Origin: an uncultured Ruminococcus sp.
Lineage (GTDB): Bacteria > Bacillota > Clostridia > Oscillospirales > Acutalibacteraceae
DNA: 15,915 nt
Direction of reading: 5' to 3'
Assembly (NCBI GenBank): GCA_902773035.1
Contig: CACYDB010000022.1
Location: 1-15,915 of the forward strand
Part shown: one piece after another, positions 1 to 6,006 of the stretch
Numbering within the stretch: the first letter of the stretch is position 1
Layout: each line of letters opens with the position of its first letter
Program-made: the position numbers and the translations under genes
Notes under the pieces: model-generated
What the model saw: only the letters and a program-made list of their open reading frames with translations
What the model was told of the DNA's origin: nothing
Database searches by the model: none

Positions 1-267
1 TCATTTGAAGCGTTCAGGGATAACAAGCTTGTTTTTGAGGGCAGCGGAGGCGGAAATGATGAATACATTATGCTCGACTTGAGACTAAAAAAAGGCATTG
101 ATCTCGAAGAATGTAAAAAGGCTCTCGGCGAGGATCTCACCGAAAGCCTCCTGAAAAAGTCAGCTAAATATATTAAATCAGGTTATATGGAGCTTTCTAA
201 CGGTAGCTTAAGCTTTACTCCAAAGGGTTTTCTCGTTTCCAATATGATCATATCTGACTTGATTTAA
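1..267 (+). CDS. hemW: HemW-type radical SAM protein, C-terminal part (partial)
   Basis: The reading frame is open from the first base of the window and ends at TAA 265-267, so only the last 88 residues are present. The segment EYIMLDLRLKKGIDLEEC, followed near the end by LSFTPKGFLVSNMIISDL, matches the C-terminal HemW domain of the oxygen-independent coproporphyrinogen oxidase-like family. From family knowledge, HemW is a cytoplasmic radical SAM haem chaperone and not a true coproporphyrinogen dehydrogenase. The radical SAM core and its cysteines lie outside the window, so they cannot be checked. An internal ATG at 70 is not the start, because the homologous sequence extends upstream of it. 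The 3' end overlaps the convergent gerQ-like gene by 4 bases, and no terminator is visible between them. Confidence 0.85.
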   Translation, partial: SFEAFRDNKLVFEGSGGGNDEYIMLDLRLKKGIDLEECKKALGEDLTESLLKKSAKYIKSGYMELSNGSLSFTPKGFLVSNMIISDLI

Positions 268-866
268 TAATAGAATCTTATAAACTTCATAGTGTACAGG
301 TCGCAGGCTGTCACGTCGTTTGTATCCATTTCATTGAGCAGTAGATAATTTTGGGCTACAGCGAGCAGATAGCCTGTTTTTGACTGCAAATTTCCGCTTC
401 CTATAAGAAAATCAATTGTAACTCGTCTGCCGATTTGCGTGCGGATAAAGCCGTTCAGATATTGCAGGCTTTCTCTTGTTACCTCATAAGGTACAAACAG
501 ATCCTCGGCCGTTAAGGCGTTCTCAGCCTTCTGAACGTCCTCCTCGATTTCCTCGCGAACCACAGCGGGAGTCGGATAAAGCTCGCTTTCCTGCTTTGTG
601 ATCGGCTGATACATCTGCTCGGGATTAGCGAGAATCGGGCTGGAGCTCGCGAATGCCGTTTCATTAGCCGCGGATTGAAGAATCTGATCACGCTCGGGAT
701 TAGGCGTCTTATCATTCACCAGCTCCTGCAAGGTAGGGATCGGAATATCGGGGCTGAATGTATTTGAAACACACTTGCCGCCTAAACAGCGGTTGAGATT
801 ATAAAGGTCGTCTAAATTAATTTTATTGAAATCATTTACGTCGTTGTGGTCGTCATTATAAGTCAT
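264..866 (-). CDS. gerQ: GerQ-like spore coat protein (200 aa)
   Basis: The start chosen is the ATG at 866-864, preceded by a strong ribosome site (ACGGAGGTAA). A longer frame running upstream to 1061 overlaps cwlJ and is rejected. Residues 1-125 look disordered and polar, rich in D, N, P and E. Residues about 133-200 form a compact hydrophobic domain containing YLNGFIRTQIGRRVTIDFLI, then TGYLLAV and ACDLYTMKFIRFYY, which resembles the C-terminal GerQ coat domain. In Bacillus, GerQ is a coat protein needed to place CwlJ, and is cross-linked by transglutaminase. Here the gene begins 13 nt downstream of a CwlJ-like gene on the same strand, which supports the same pairing. The assignment rests on the domain pattern plus context; the long N-terminal region has no recognised function. 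Confidence 0.75.
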   Translation of the reverse strand: MTYNDDHNDVNDFNKINLDDLYNLNRCLGGKCVSNTFSPDIPIPTLQELVNDKTPNPERDQILQSAANETAFASSSPILANPEQMYQPITKQESELYPTPAVVREEIEEDVQKAENALTAEDLFVPYEVTRESLQYLNGFIRTQIGRRVTIDFLIGSGNLQSKTGYLLAVAQNYLLLNEMDTNDVTACDLYTMKFIRFYY

Positions 867-879
867 AGTATTACCTCCG

Positions 880-1311
880 TTAAGTATCTTTGTACGCTTC
901 CGTCGGAGCGTAAAAACAATGCTTGCCCACTTTGTTATAGATAATTCCGACTTTCGACGGAAAAAAATTGGGACATTCGGAAGAAAAAGGATTGAAGAAA
1001 AACAGAGAATTTCCGACAGATGACGTCGTATTTCCCGCAAGAGCCCAGTCCGCGATCTCAAAATGAATATCCGTCGGGTTCATATTATAGATATTCTGAT
1101 TGTTATTCTTGGTACGCGTACAGGTAAATTGCCCGGGCTGTAAAATTATCGCCCTGAAATCTCCGCCCTTGGAAACACGTGAAAATTCACCGTAAGGAAC
1201 ACGAACGCGGTTAACAATAACCGACGCTACAGCTCTCATACCCTCAATTCCTTCGCCTCCCGCCTCACATTGAATCAGCCGCGCGAAAAGCTCACGGTCA
1301 GTATAAGCCAA
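880..1311 (-). CDS. cwlJ: CwlJ/SleB-type spore cortex hydrolase (143 aa)
   Basis: The product begins MAYTDRELFARLIQCEAGGE and is a near full-length Hydrolase_2 (SleB/CwlJ) domain. The catalytic glutamate is probably E16 in CEAGGEG. Further motifs are VASVIVNRVR, the QPGQF segment, and the C-terminal HCFYAPTEAY, which resembles the CwlJ ending HCFYQPTAE. The family cleaves muramic-delta-lactam cortex peptidoglycan during germination. I chose the TTG at 1311 because AGGCGGTGAT sits 4 nt upstream and Bacillus CwlJ has no signal peptide. A GTG at 1374 would add 21 residues that look like a weak signal sequence, but it has no ribosome site and lies inside the tRNA-Ser promoter. The gene is followed by gerQ after 13 nt. 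Other SleB-family roles are possible, but length and partner favour CwlJ. Confidence 0.85.
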   Translation of the reverse strand: MAYTDRELFARLIQCEAGGEGIEGMRAVASVIVNRVRVPYGEFSRVSKGGDFRAIILQPGQFTCTRTKNNNQNIYNMNPTDIHFEIADWALAGNTTSSVGNSLFFFNPFSSECPNFFPSKVGIIYNKVGKHCFYAPTEAYKDT

Positions 1312-1315
1312 AACT

Positions 1316-1325
1316 ATCACCGCCT
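1316..1325 (-). promoter_or_regulatory. Ribosome binding site that sets the cwlJ TTG start
   Basis: On the minus strand this reads AGGCGGTGAT, one mismatch from the anti-16S complement AGGAGGTGAT, with 4 nt before the TTG at 1311-1309. No comparable site precedes the GTG at 1374. Confidence 0.7.
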
Positions 1326-1331
1326 CATTCA

Positions 1332-1339
1332 ATAATATG
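1332..1339 (-). promoter_or_regulatory. Possible mother-cell sigma -10 element for cwlJ-gerQ
   Basis: The minus strand reads CATATTAT, compatible with a SigE-type -10 (CATAnnnT). It lies 5 nt ahead of GAGGCGGTGAT, implying a very short leader. No convincing -35 is visible. The same arrangement recurs upstream of the SpoIVF-like operon at 8748-8755. This is inference from a short motif. Confidence 0.25.
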
Positions 1340-1353
1340 CTGAAAATCAGGGC

Positions 1354-1382
1354 TTGACAAAATTTAATTTTCACAGTAAAAT
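1354..1382 (+). promoter_or_regulatory. Promoter of tRNA-Ser(CGA)
   Basis: TTGACA at 1354-1359, a 17-nt spacer, and TAAAAT at 1377-1382 form a near-consensus housekeeping promoter. The expected start near 1389 is just ahead of the tRNA at 1397. Confidence 0.85.
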
Positions 1383-1396
1383 AATCAAGGTGACAC

Positions 1397-1485
1397 GGAG
1401 ACGTATCGAAGTGGTCATAACGGGGCTGACTCGAAATCAGTTAGGGAGCGATCCCCCGCGAGTTCGAATCTCGCCGTCTCCGCCA
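1397..1485 (+). tRNA. tRNA-Ser (anticodon CGA)
   Basis: The acceptor strands GGAGACG and CGTCTCC pair fully, with discriminator G at 1482 and an encoded CCA at 1483-1485. The anticodon stem GCTGA/TCAGT closes the loop CTCGAAA, giving anticodon CGA, which reads UCG. The long variable arm and the GCGAG-TTCGAAT-CTCGC T-arm are typical of serine tRNAs. The gene has its own upstream promoter and downstream terminator. Unlike the other two tRNAs in the window, it has no inverted-tail element after it. Confidence 0.95.
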
Positions 1486-1491
1486 AATAAA

Positions 1492-1520
1492 GCAGCACGC
1501 TGAACGCGTGCTGCTTCTTT
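1492..1520 (+). terminator. Terminator after tRNA-Ser(CGA)
   Basis: GCAGCACGC (1492-1500) and GCGTGCTGC (1506-1514) form a perfect 9-bp stem with loop TGAAC, followed by TTCTTT. Confidence 0.75.
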
Positions 1521-1524
1521 ATGT

Positions 1525-1553
1525 AAAAAAAGGAGAAGCCCGAAAGCTTCTCC
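1525..1553 (-). terminator. Terminator of the GH25 gene
   Basis: Read on the minus strand, GGAGAAGC (1553-1546), loop TTTCGG, GCTTCTCC (1539-1532) is followed by a run of T's. It lies 6 nt after the GH25 stop codon and is a strong intrinsic terminator. Confidence 0.85.
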
Positions 1554-1558
1554 GTAAT

Positions 1559-2827
1559 TTATTCATCAGTTTTAATTTTAAATTTAGTTTCCGTTCCGTA
1601 AGAGGTCTTACCCTCTATTTTGAATACGGGACGTATTTTCATTTTGTAGGTGGTGTCAGCTTCAAGATCAAAGTGAATATACTCCGTACTCTTTACGGTG
1701 TCGATTTTATCGTAGGTCTTGTACTCGGGATCATACTCAAAAATCTGGTAGCCCTTCGAGCTCTTGACCTTATTCCAGCTGAACTCGATTTCATCACGTG
1801 TTGAGTTCTTACTCAGAATCTTAACAGGAGCAGGCTTGATCAAAAACTCTACAGTCTTAGTTTCAACATACTCGCCGTCTTTGTACCTGATAATCTTAGC
1901 CAAAGCGTTACCCGAGCGTGTATTGTGGAAATATTTAACCTCGTAATCCGTACCCTTTTTGAGCAGCTTAGAGCCGTCGTAGACCTTGAATGAGGGCTTG
2001 ACCTCTGAACCCTTGAGGTTATATCCGTCCTTTAAGCCCTTAACCTTGAGCTTCGAGGTTTCTTTAGAATAATCGTAGAAGCTTTCATAGCACACGTTTG
2101 TATCATAATAACCGCCGTTGATCGTGTATTTGCAGGAGAACTGCCATACATCAGGATTTGTGCCGTTGTTAAGCTTATATTTCACCTTGGTGTTGAGCGG
2201 CTTAGGCCATCTTGCCCACCAGATCTTAACTCCTTTTTTCTGAAAATCGTCTATATCAAGATTATCATAGAAGAAGCTTTCAAAGGAATACACTGTCGGA
2301 ACATAATCGTACTTCTTGACCGTGTTGCAGAATTTCATAACGCTCTTGTGCATACCTGAACGTGAAATCTTTTTATACTTAAGCGCGTTGATCTGTACCG
2401 CGTCCTCGATGTCGTAAGCCACCTGAATATTCTCTTTATTCTTTGTGTAATTGCCGAGCTTTTTGAGCTCCTTTACAACCCACTTGGCGCACTTAACGTT
2501 ATCTGAGGGCTTGTACACATATGAATAAACATAAACGCCGAACTCCAGTCCGTTCTCAACGAACTTCTTGACATTCTCTCTGAATCTGCTGTCAAGGTGT
2601 CCCCCGCTCTTGTCATATGTACCGATTCTGATATATCCGAAATCCACGTCACACGCGAGGATTTTTTTCATATTAAGCTCATCGTTCCACTTTGAAACAT
2701 CGATTCCGTAGTGAAAATCGTAATTTCTCGGATGAGTCTGATACGATACCGCATCGGCGGGGATAACGGATACCGTCATAATTATTATCAGAAGCGCCGA
2801 AATAATTGCTGAAATACCTTTTTTCAT
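1559..2827 (-). CDS. Secreted GH25 muramidase with C-terminal FN3-like domain
   Basis: The 422-aa product has a signal peptide at residues 1-26 (KK, a hydrophobic core, then PADA). A GH25 catalytic domain spans about residues 38-250. Its diagnostic motifs are HYGIDVSKWN (D43), QVAYDIED with acidic residues D139 and E141, WWARW, VWQF, and YYDTNV (D242). GH25 enzymes cleave the MurNAc-GlcNAc bond of peptidoglycan, and export implies action on wall outside the membrane. Residues about 333-420 resemble one fibronectin type III repeat; no LysM, SH3 or choline-binding repeats are seen. The ATG at 2827 follows AGGAAAGG. The gene stands alone, with its own promoter and terminator. Remodelling of the cell's own wall or attack on neighbours is equally possible. 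Confidence 0.9.
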   Translation of the reverse strand: MKKGISAIISALLIIIMTVSVIPADAVSYQTHPRNYDFHYGIDVSKWNDELNMKKILACDVDFGYIRIGTYDKSGGHLDSRFRENVKKFVENGLEFGVYVYSYVYKPSDNVKCAKWVVKELKKLGNYTKNKENIQVAYDIEDAVQINALKYKKISRSGMHKSVMKFCNTVKKYDYVPTVYSFESFFYDNLDIDDFQKKGVKIWWARWPKPLNTKVKYKLNNGTNPDVWQFSCKYTINGGYYDTNVCYESFYDYSKETSKLKVKGLKDGYNLKGSEVKPSFKVYDGSKLLKKGTDYEVKYFHNTRSGNALAKIIRYKDGEYVETKTVEFLIKPAPVKILSKNSTRDEIEFSWNKVKSSKGYQIFEYDPEYKTYDKIDTVKSTEYIHFDLEADTTYKMKIRPVFKIEGKTSYGTETKFKIKTDE

Positions 2828-2874
2828 ACCTTCATACCTTTCCTGAAACTTTTTATATTTAATTCCATATTGTC

Positions 2875-2903
2875 ATTATACTACAAATAAAGTAAAAAAA
2901 CAA
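2875..2903 (-). promoter_or_regulatory. Promoter of the GH25 gene
   Basis: On the minus strand, TTGTTT (2903-2898), a 17-nt spacer and TATAAT (2880-2875) lie about 50 nt ahead of the start codon. Confidence 0.7.
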
Positions 2904-2924
2904 TTAATTATATTGACCAAATAT

Positions 2925-2953
2925 TTGCAATTTTTCGCAATATATCTTATACT
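2925..2953 (+). promoter_or_regulatory. Promoter of the 226-aa unknown gene
   Basis: TTGCAA (2925-2930), 17 nt, and TATACT (2948-2953) place the transcript start near 2960, about 11 nt before the ATG at 2971. The leader is therefore short, with GGTGAT as the ribosome site. Confidence 0.65.
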
Positions 2954-2970
2954 ATATTTGGTGATTTATT

Positions 2971-3651
2971 ATGTTTACGTTTACAATCGACAATAACGAG
3001 TTCTTAAACGACTTTTATATGGAGATGAAGCTTTACATCCGCAGTATGTACGGATTCACGGCAAAATTCCTTATAGACCCCACGCTTATGGAGGAATATA
3101 AGGAACAGGAAAAGCTTTGTCTGATTCTGATCAATAAGAGTATTTACCAGAATGTTTTTAACGCAATGGCTCAGCTCGACAATAATATGGTATTCTCCGC
3201 AATGTCCTGCGTTGAGAACGCTCTGTACAATATCAGACTGTTCAACGTTCTTAAAAGAAGCAAGAATAATCTCTATAAATATATGACGGACGAGTATTTT
3301 AGCCTTGAAAAATGCGAGGATATCGCAGAAAAGAATACAGATTTCAAGGATAAGAACGAATTTTCAATCAAGGATTTCTACAGCGAAATCAAAAAGAACA
3401 ACCGTTTTGAAGATATTAAGCAGATTCTTCCCCTGCAAATTAACGACGGAACGCTCTATATGGGGCTTTCAAACGGCAACGAGATCAGCGATAAGCTGCA
3501 GGACAAAGTCAGAGGAATAATGATTTCGATGTACCGCGCGCTGAGCGCTCACAACCAGATGTTCTTCAACGGCGGTATCGACAATGATATCGAGGAGCTT
3601 GAGGGCAGAGTTTACCGCAAGTTTATGGATTACGTCAAATATTACGTCTGA
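2971..3651 (+). CDS. Unrecognised 226-aa, mostly helical protein
   Basis: I do not recognise this family. The product has no signal peptide, membrane segment or cysteine cluster. It looks alpha-helical and cytoplasmic, with a charged middle region (about residues 95-150) rich in K, D, E and N. Near the C-terminus is RALSAHN, with R189 and H194 spaced as R-X4-H. That spacing is used by HEPN RNases, but it is too short a motif to prove membership. The gene is a single unit with its own promoter, and codon use looks like that of its neighbours. It starts divergently from the GH25 gene and its end overlaps the convergent DUF3783 gene by 10 nt. Coding status is well supported by length, promoter and ribosome site; function is unknown. 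Confidence 0.75.
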   Translation: MFTFTIDNNEFLNDFYMEMKLYIRSMYGFTAKFLIDPTLMEEYKEQEKLCLILINKSIYQNVFNAMAQLDNNMVFSAMSCVENALYNIRLFNVLKRSKNNLYKYMTDEYFSLEKCEDIAEKNTDFKDKNEFSIKDFYSEIKKNNRFEDIKQILPLQINDGTLYMGLSNGNEISDKLQDKVRGIMISMYRALSAHNQMFFNGGIDNDIEELEGRVYRKFMDYVKYYV

Positions 3652-4019
3652 TGCGCCGTTGAGCCGTTTTGGATAGCCTCACGCTCAGCTTTCAGCTCAC
3701 AGCGCAGCTCATAAGGCGTAAAGCTCTTATTTGTCTCAGTAAGGACAGCCTTGAGGTCGACGCGCGACTTCTTTTGTCTGAGCTGGGACAACATTATATC
3801 CAGCATTGTGTTGTTAAACCCCGCGAAGAGCAGCATTTCATCATCAAAGACGCTCTCACCTTTTGCAGTGTCATCATCACTTAAACCCAGCAGAAAGTCA
3901 ATCCTGTTGCCGAACATATCGCTGCCAACTGACTCAGCGCTTATGTATAGCTTATGACATATCATTTTTATGTCAATCGCCTTTTTGCCGCTTATATTAA
4001 AAAGCAAAACCTTTTGCAT
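3642..4019 (-). CDS. DUF3783 domain protein (125 aa)
   Basis: The C-terminal half (about residues 58-115) contains DDEMLLFAGFNNTMLDIMLS, then VDLKAVLTETNKSFTPYELR. This resembles the DUF3783 domain common in Firmicutes, in which a LKAVLT-N--W/FTP-L motif is typical. Its biochemical role is not known. The N-terminal half (MQKVLLFNISGKKAIDIKMI) looks like a small alpha/beta unit. The ATG at 4019 follows GAGGTGATT, a strong ribosome site. The start is 31 nt from the divergent YhcC-type gene, and the 3' end overlaps the unknown 226-aa gene by 10 nt. No membrane segment or signal peptide is seen. Confidence 0.75.
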   Translation of the reverse strand: MQKVLLFNISGKKAIDIKMICHKLYISAESVGSDMFGNRIDFLLGLSDDDTAKGESVFDDEMLLFAGFNNTMLDIMLSQLRQKKSRVDLKAVLTETNKSFTPYELRCELKAEREAIQNGSTAHQT

Positions 4020-4050
4020 ATAATCACCTCGGGTATATTATCGAACAATT

Positions 4051-4974
4051 ATGAAGCATTATAATTCTTGTAACGAATATTTAAAAACAAAATACGGACA
4101 AAAAGTCTATAAGCTATCTATCAGCTCAGGTCTAAGCTGTCCCAACCGCGACGGAACTCTCGGTACAAGTGGCTGTATTTTCTGCTCAGAGGGCGGCTCG
4201 GGAGAGTTCGCGGCTTCCTGTAGATTATCTGTCACAGAACAGCTTGAAGCCGCCAAGGAGCGCGTAAAGGCTAAAACAAAGGACGAGAAGTATATAGCGT
4301 ACTTTCAGCCGTTTTCAAACACCTACGGAGATATAAAATATTTAAGAAAGATTTTTTATGAAGCGATAAAGCCTGATTATATCGTCGGGCTTTCAATCGC
4401 GACAAGACCCGATTGCCTGGAGCAGGAAAAGCTGGAACTCCTGAAGGAGATCAACTCGGTAAAGCCCGTGACCGTCGAACTCGGCTTACAGACTATCCAT
4501 AAGTCAACCGCCGAATACATTCGACGCGGATATGAGCTTGAGGTTTATGATGAAGCGGTAAAGAGACTTCGTGAAGCGGGAATTGAGGTTGTCACTCATA
4601 TTATAATAGGTCTGCCCTCTGAAACCGAGGAAATGATTCTTGAAACCGTGAAATACGTCGGTCAAAGAACAGACGGAATAAAGCTCCAGCTCATGCACGT
4701 ATTAAAGAATACCGATTTAGAGAAGGAATATAGCCAAGGAAGATTTGAAGTCTTAACCCTTGAACGATACACCGATATACTGTGTAAAGCAATAGAGCTG
4801 CTGCCGAAAAACGTGATTGTTCACAGAATAACAGGCGACGGCGACAAAAAACTCCTCCTCGCTCCCCTATGGAGCGCAGATAAAAAAAGAGTACTGAATT
4901 ATATCAACAGAGAGATGGATAAAAGAGGGATAATTCAGGGAAGTAAACAGAATATTGAAATTATTTTGAAATAA
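4051..4974 (+). CDS. YhcC/TIGR01212-type radical SAM protein
   Basis: The 307-aa product has the family's cysteine pattern C30-X11-C42-X2-C45, in SCPNRDGTLGTSGCIFC, followed by SEGGSGEF. This is the [4Fe-4S] site of the TIGR01212 radical SAM group (YhcC of E. coli, YtqA of Bacillus). The segments AYFQPFSNTYGD, IVGLSIATRPDC, VELGLQTIH and THIIIGLPSETEEM are typical core strands of the radical SAM barrel. The substrate of the family is not established as far as I know. Length is normal. The start at 4051 agrees with the usual N-terminus (KHYNSCNEYLKTKYGQKVYK), but no Shine-Dalgarno sequence is visible ahead of it. The tRNA-Ser(GGA) promoter begins 4 nt after the stop. Confidence 0.9.
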   Translation: MKHYNSCNEYLKTKYGQKVYKLSISSGLSCPNRDGTLGTSGCIFCSEGGSGEFAASCRLSVTEQLEAAKERVKAKTKDEKYIAYFQPFSNTYGDIKYLRKIFYEAIKPDYIVGLSIATRPDCLEQEKLELLKEINSVKPVTVELGLQTIHKSTAEYIRRGYELEVYDEAVKRLREAGIEVVTHIIIGLPSETEEMILETVKYVGQRTDGIKLQLMHVLKNTDLEKEYSQGRFEVLTLERYTDILCKAIELLPKNVIVHRITGDGDKKLLLAPLWSADKKRVLNYINREMDKRGIIQGSKQNIEIILK

Positions 4975-4977
4975 GAC

Positions 4978-5006
4978 TTGATTTTTTTTAATAATTCCTA
5001 TATAAT
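4978..5006 (+). promoter_or_regulatory. Promoter of tRNA-Ser(GGA)
   Basis: TTGATT (4978-4983), 17 nt, and TATAAT (5001-5006) predict a start near 5013, 9 nt ahead of the tRNA. Confidence 0.85.
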
Positions 5007-5021
5007 AGTCAAGGTCGCTTT

Positions 5022-5113
5022 GCAGAGATGTCCGAGAGGCCGAAGGAGCATGATTGGAAATCATGTGTACGGTTACCATCGTACCGAGGGTTCGAATCCC
5101 TCTCTCTGCGCCA
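5022..5113 (+). tRNA. tRNA-Ser (anticodon GGA)
   Basis: Acceptor strands GCAGAGA and TCTCTGC pair perfectly. Discriminator G is at 5110 and encoded CCA at 5111-5113. The anticodon stem CATGA/TCATG closes loop TTGGAAA, giving anticodon GGA for UCC/UCU. A long variable arm and the T-arm GAGGG-TTCGAAT-CCCTC confirm serine identity. The last part of the gene (5091-5108) is repeated as a perfect 18-nt inverted copy at 5162-5179, and 5100-5113 is repeated directly at 5296-5309. Confidence 0.95.
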
Positions 5114-5153
5114 AATATTACAGGCACCCTTTTGGGTGCCTGTAATATTTTTT
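5114..5153 (+). terminator. Terminator after tRNA-Ser(GGA)
   Basis: A long stem, AATATTACAGGCACCC paired with GGGTGCCTGTAATATT around a TTTT loop (5130-5133), is followed by T's. It starts directly after the CCA. Confidence 0.9.
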
Positions 5154-5309
5154 AGATGAATCAGAGAGAGGGATTCGAAGCCGACCGTTAAGAAAATGCT
5201 CCAGCGGAGCATTTTTAGGGAGGAGCGATGATGAAACTTTTAGCTTCGCTCACGCCGCAACAAGCGAAATGAACTTTTTTCACAGATGAAACATACTCTC
5301 TCTGCGCCA
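5154..5309. repeat. tRNA-tail element with inverted and direct copies of the tRNA-Ser 3' end
   Basis: This non-coding stretch is bounded by AGATGAA at 5154-5160 and again at 5284-5290. At 5162-5179 it carries a perfect 18-nt inverted copy of tRNA-Ser positions 5091-5108 (T-loop and acceptor strand). Next comes GCCGACCGTTAAGA, shared with only one mismatch by the window's end (15902-15915). A hairpin follows (5193-5215), then a GATGAAAC repeat and an inverted AGCTTCGCT/AGCGAA pair. At 5296-5309 is a 14-nt direct copy of the tRNA end including CCA. No credible gene is present. Whether it is mobile, regulatory or a recombination relic is unknown. Confidence 0.7.
5193..5216. other. Hairpin in the core of the tRNA-tail element
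   Basis: AAAATGCTCC (5193-5202) and GGAGCATTTT (5206-5215) form a perfect 10-bp stem around AGC, followed by T. It could act as a weak terminator in either direction, or be a structural mark of the element. Confidence 0.6.
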
Positions 5310-5314
5310 TAAAT

Positions 5315-5348
5315 ATACGACACTCCATATGGAGTGTCGTATTTTTTT
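5315..5348 (+). terminator. Terminator, strong on plus and possibly shared by the minus operon
   Basis: ATACGACACTCC (5315-5326), loop ATAT, GGAGTGTCGTAT (5331-5342), then six T's. On the plus strand it follows the direct copy of the tRNA end. On the minus strand it lies immediately after the DUF2344 gene, but the T-tract there is poor. Confidence 0.85.
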
Positions 5349-6006
5349 ATTCAAACGCTTTCATTTTTTTATCAAACAATTCCTTTTTTGTAACGTCAAA
5401 ATACACATCAATATCGTAATATTTCTCGAACGCTTTTTGCAAAAGTAAAGGATTGATATTTGTAACACTGCCCGCGGGCAAGGTGCATCTTATGATAACT
5501 CCGCCAATATTTCTCTCGGTTTTTGTGTCAGAAAAATACGGCTTAATATCAATTTCTCTGACGCCCTTCTTCTTGGTTTTCTTATCAACAAGAATTTCAT
5601 CCTTAGATAAAAGCTCATTAGTCAGTTTAAAGAGCTCATCAGCCGAAATATCCTCACAGCTGAGCTTAATCTTAAACGAAGCGAAGGCAATTTCCTTCGC
5701 CTTCATCACAGGCTCTCTGACGTCATAAACTCTGATACCCGTCGGCAAGCAGGAATTAAGCTTATCTTTTATATCGCTGTAGCTGTAATCCTCAACAAGC
5801 CTGATATCCATACACTCCTTCTCTCCCCTGAATCCCAGTGAGAGCGGCAGCGGAAATGTAGCGTATGGGTGAACGTTAAAGCCCTCGGTGTGCCAGATCG
5901 GGATACGGCTTTTGTGAAGCGCTCTGAGCATACAGCGGTTCAAATCAAGGTGAGATATAAAGCGGCACTCGTCATCCTTTGTAAACCACACTCTAACGTC
6001 TTTCAA
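5347..6006 (-). CDS. DUF2344 (TIGR03936) radical-SAM-linked protein
   Basis: The start is taken as TTG at 6006 (MKDVRVWFTKDDECRFISHL). GGGGGAGGT lies 7 nt upstream and this matches the usual family N-terminus; a GTG at 6015 would leave only a 1-nt spacer. The motifs FISHLDLNRCMLRALHKS, HTEGFNVHPYATFPLPLSLG and the C-terminal TLPAGSVTNINPLLLQKAF identify the family. These proteins are encoded next to, or fused with, TIGR03960 radical SAM enzymes; their function is not established. The coding region overlaps the end of the TIGR03960 gene by 14 nt, implying translational coupling. The product is 219 aa with no membrane segment, so it is probably cytoplasmic. It ends the long minus-strand operon. 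Confidence 0.88.
   Translation of the reverse strand: MKDVRVWFTKDDECRFISHLDLNRCMLRALHKSRIPIWHTEGFNVHPYATFPLPLSLGFRGEKECMDIRLVEDYSYSDIKDKLNSCLPTGIRVYDVREPVMKAKEIAFASFKIKLSCEDISADELFKLTNELLSKDEILVDKKTKKKGVREIDIKPYFSDTKTERNIGGVIIRCTLPAGSVTNINPLLLQKAFEKYYDIDVYFDVTKKELFDKKMKAFE

Noticed and set aside
867..1061. Upstream extension of the gerQ-like frame
   Set aside because: It overlaps cwlJ, has low-complexity basic content, and the internal ATG at 866 has a far better ribosome site.
5009..5212. Minus-strand open frame over tRNA-Ser and the repeat element (RERDSNPR-type peptide)
   Set aside because: It is antisense to the tRNA; this peptide type is a well-known false translation of tRNA genes. 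No ribosome site was found.
5181..5295. A degenerate third tRNA gene between the two copies of the tRNA end
   Set aside because: No anticodon arm, D-arm or 5' acceptor strand could be found; only the 3' end copies are present.
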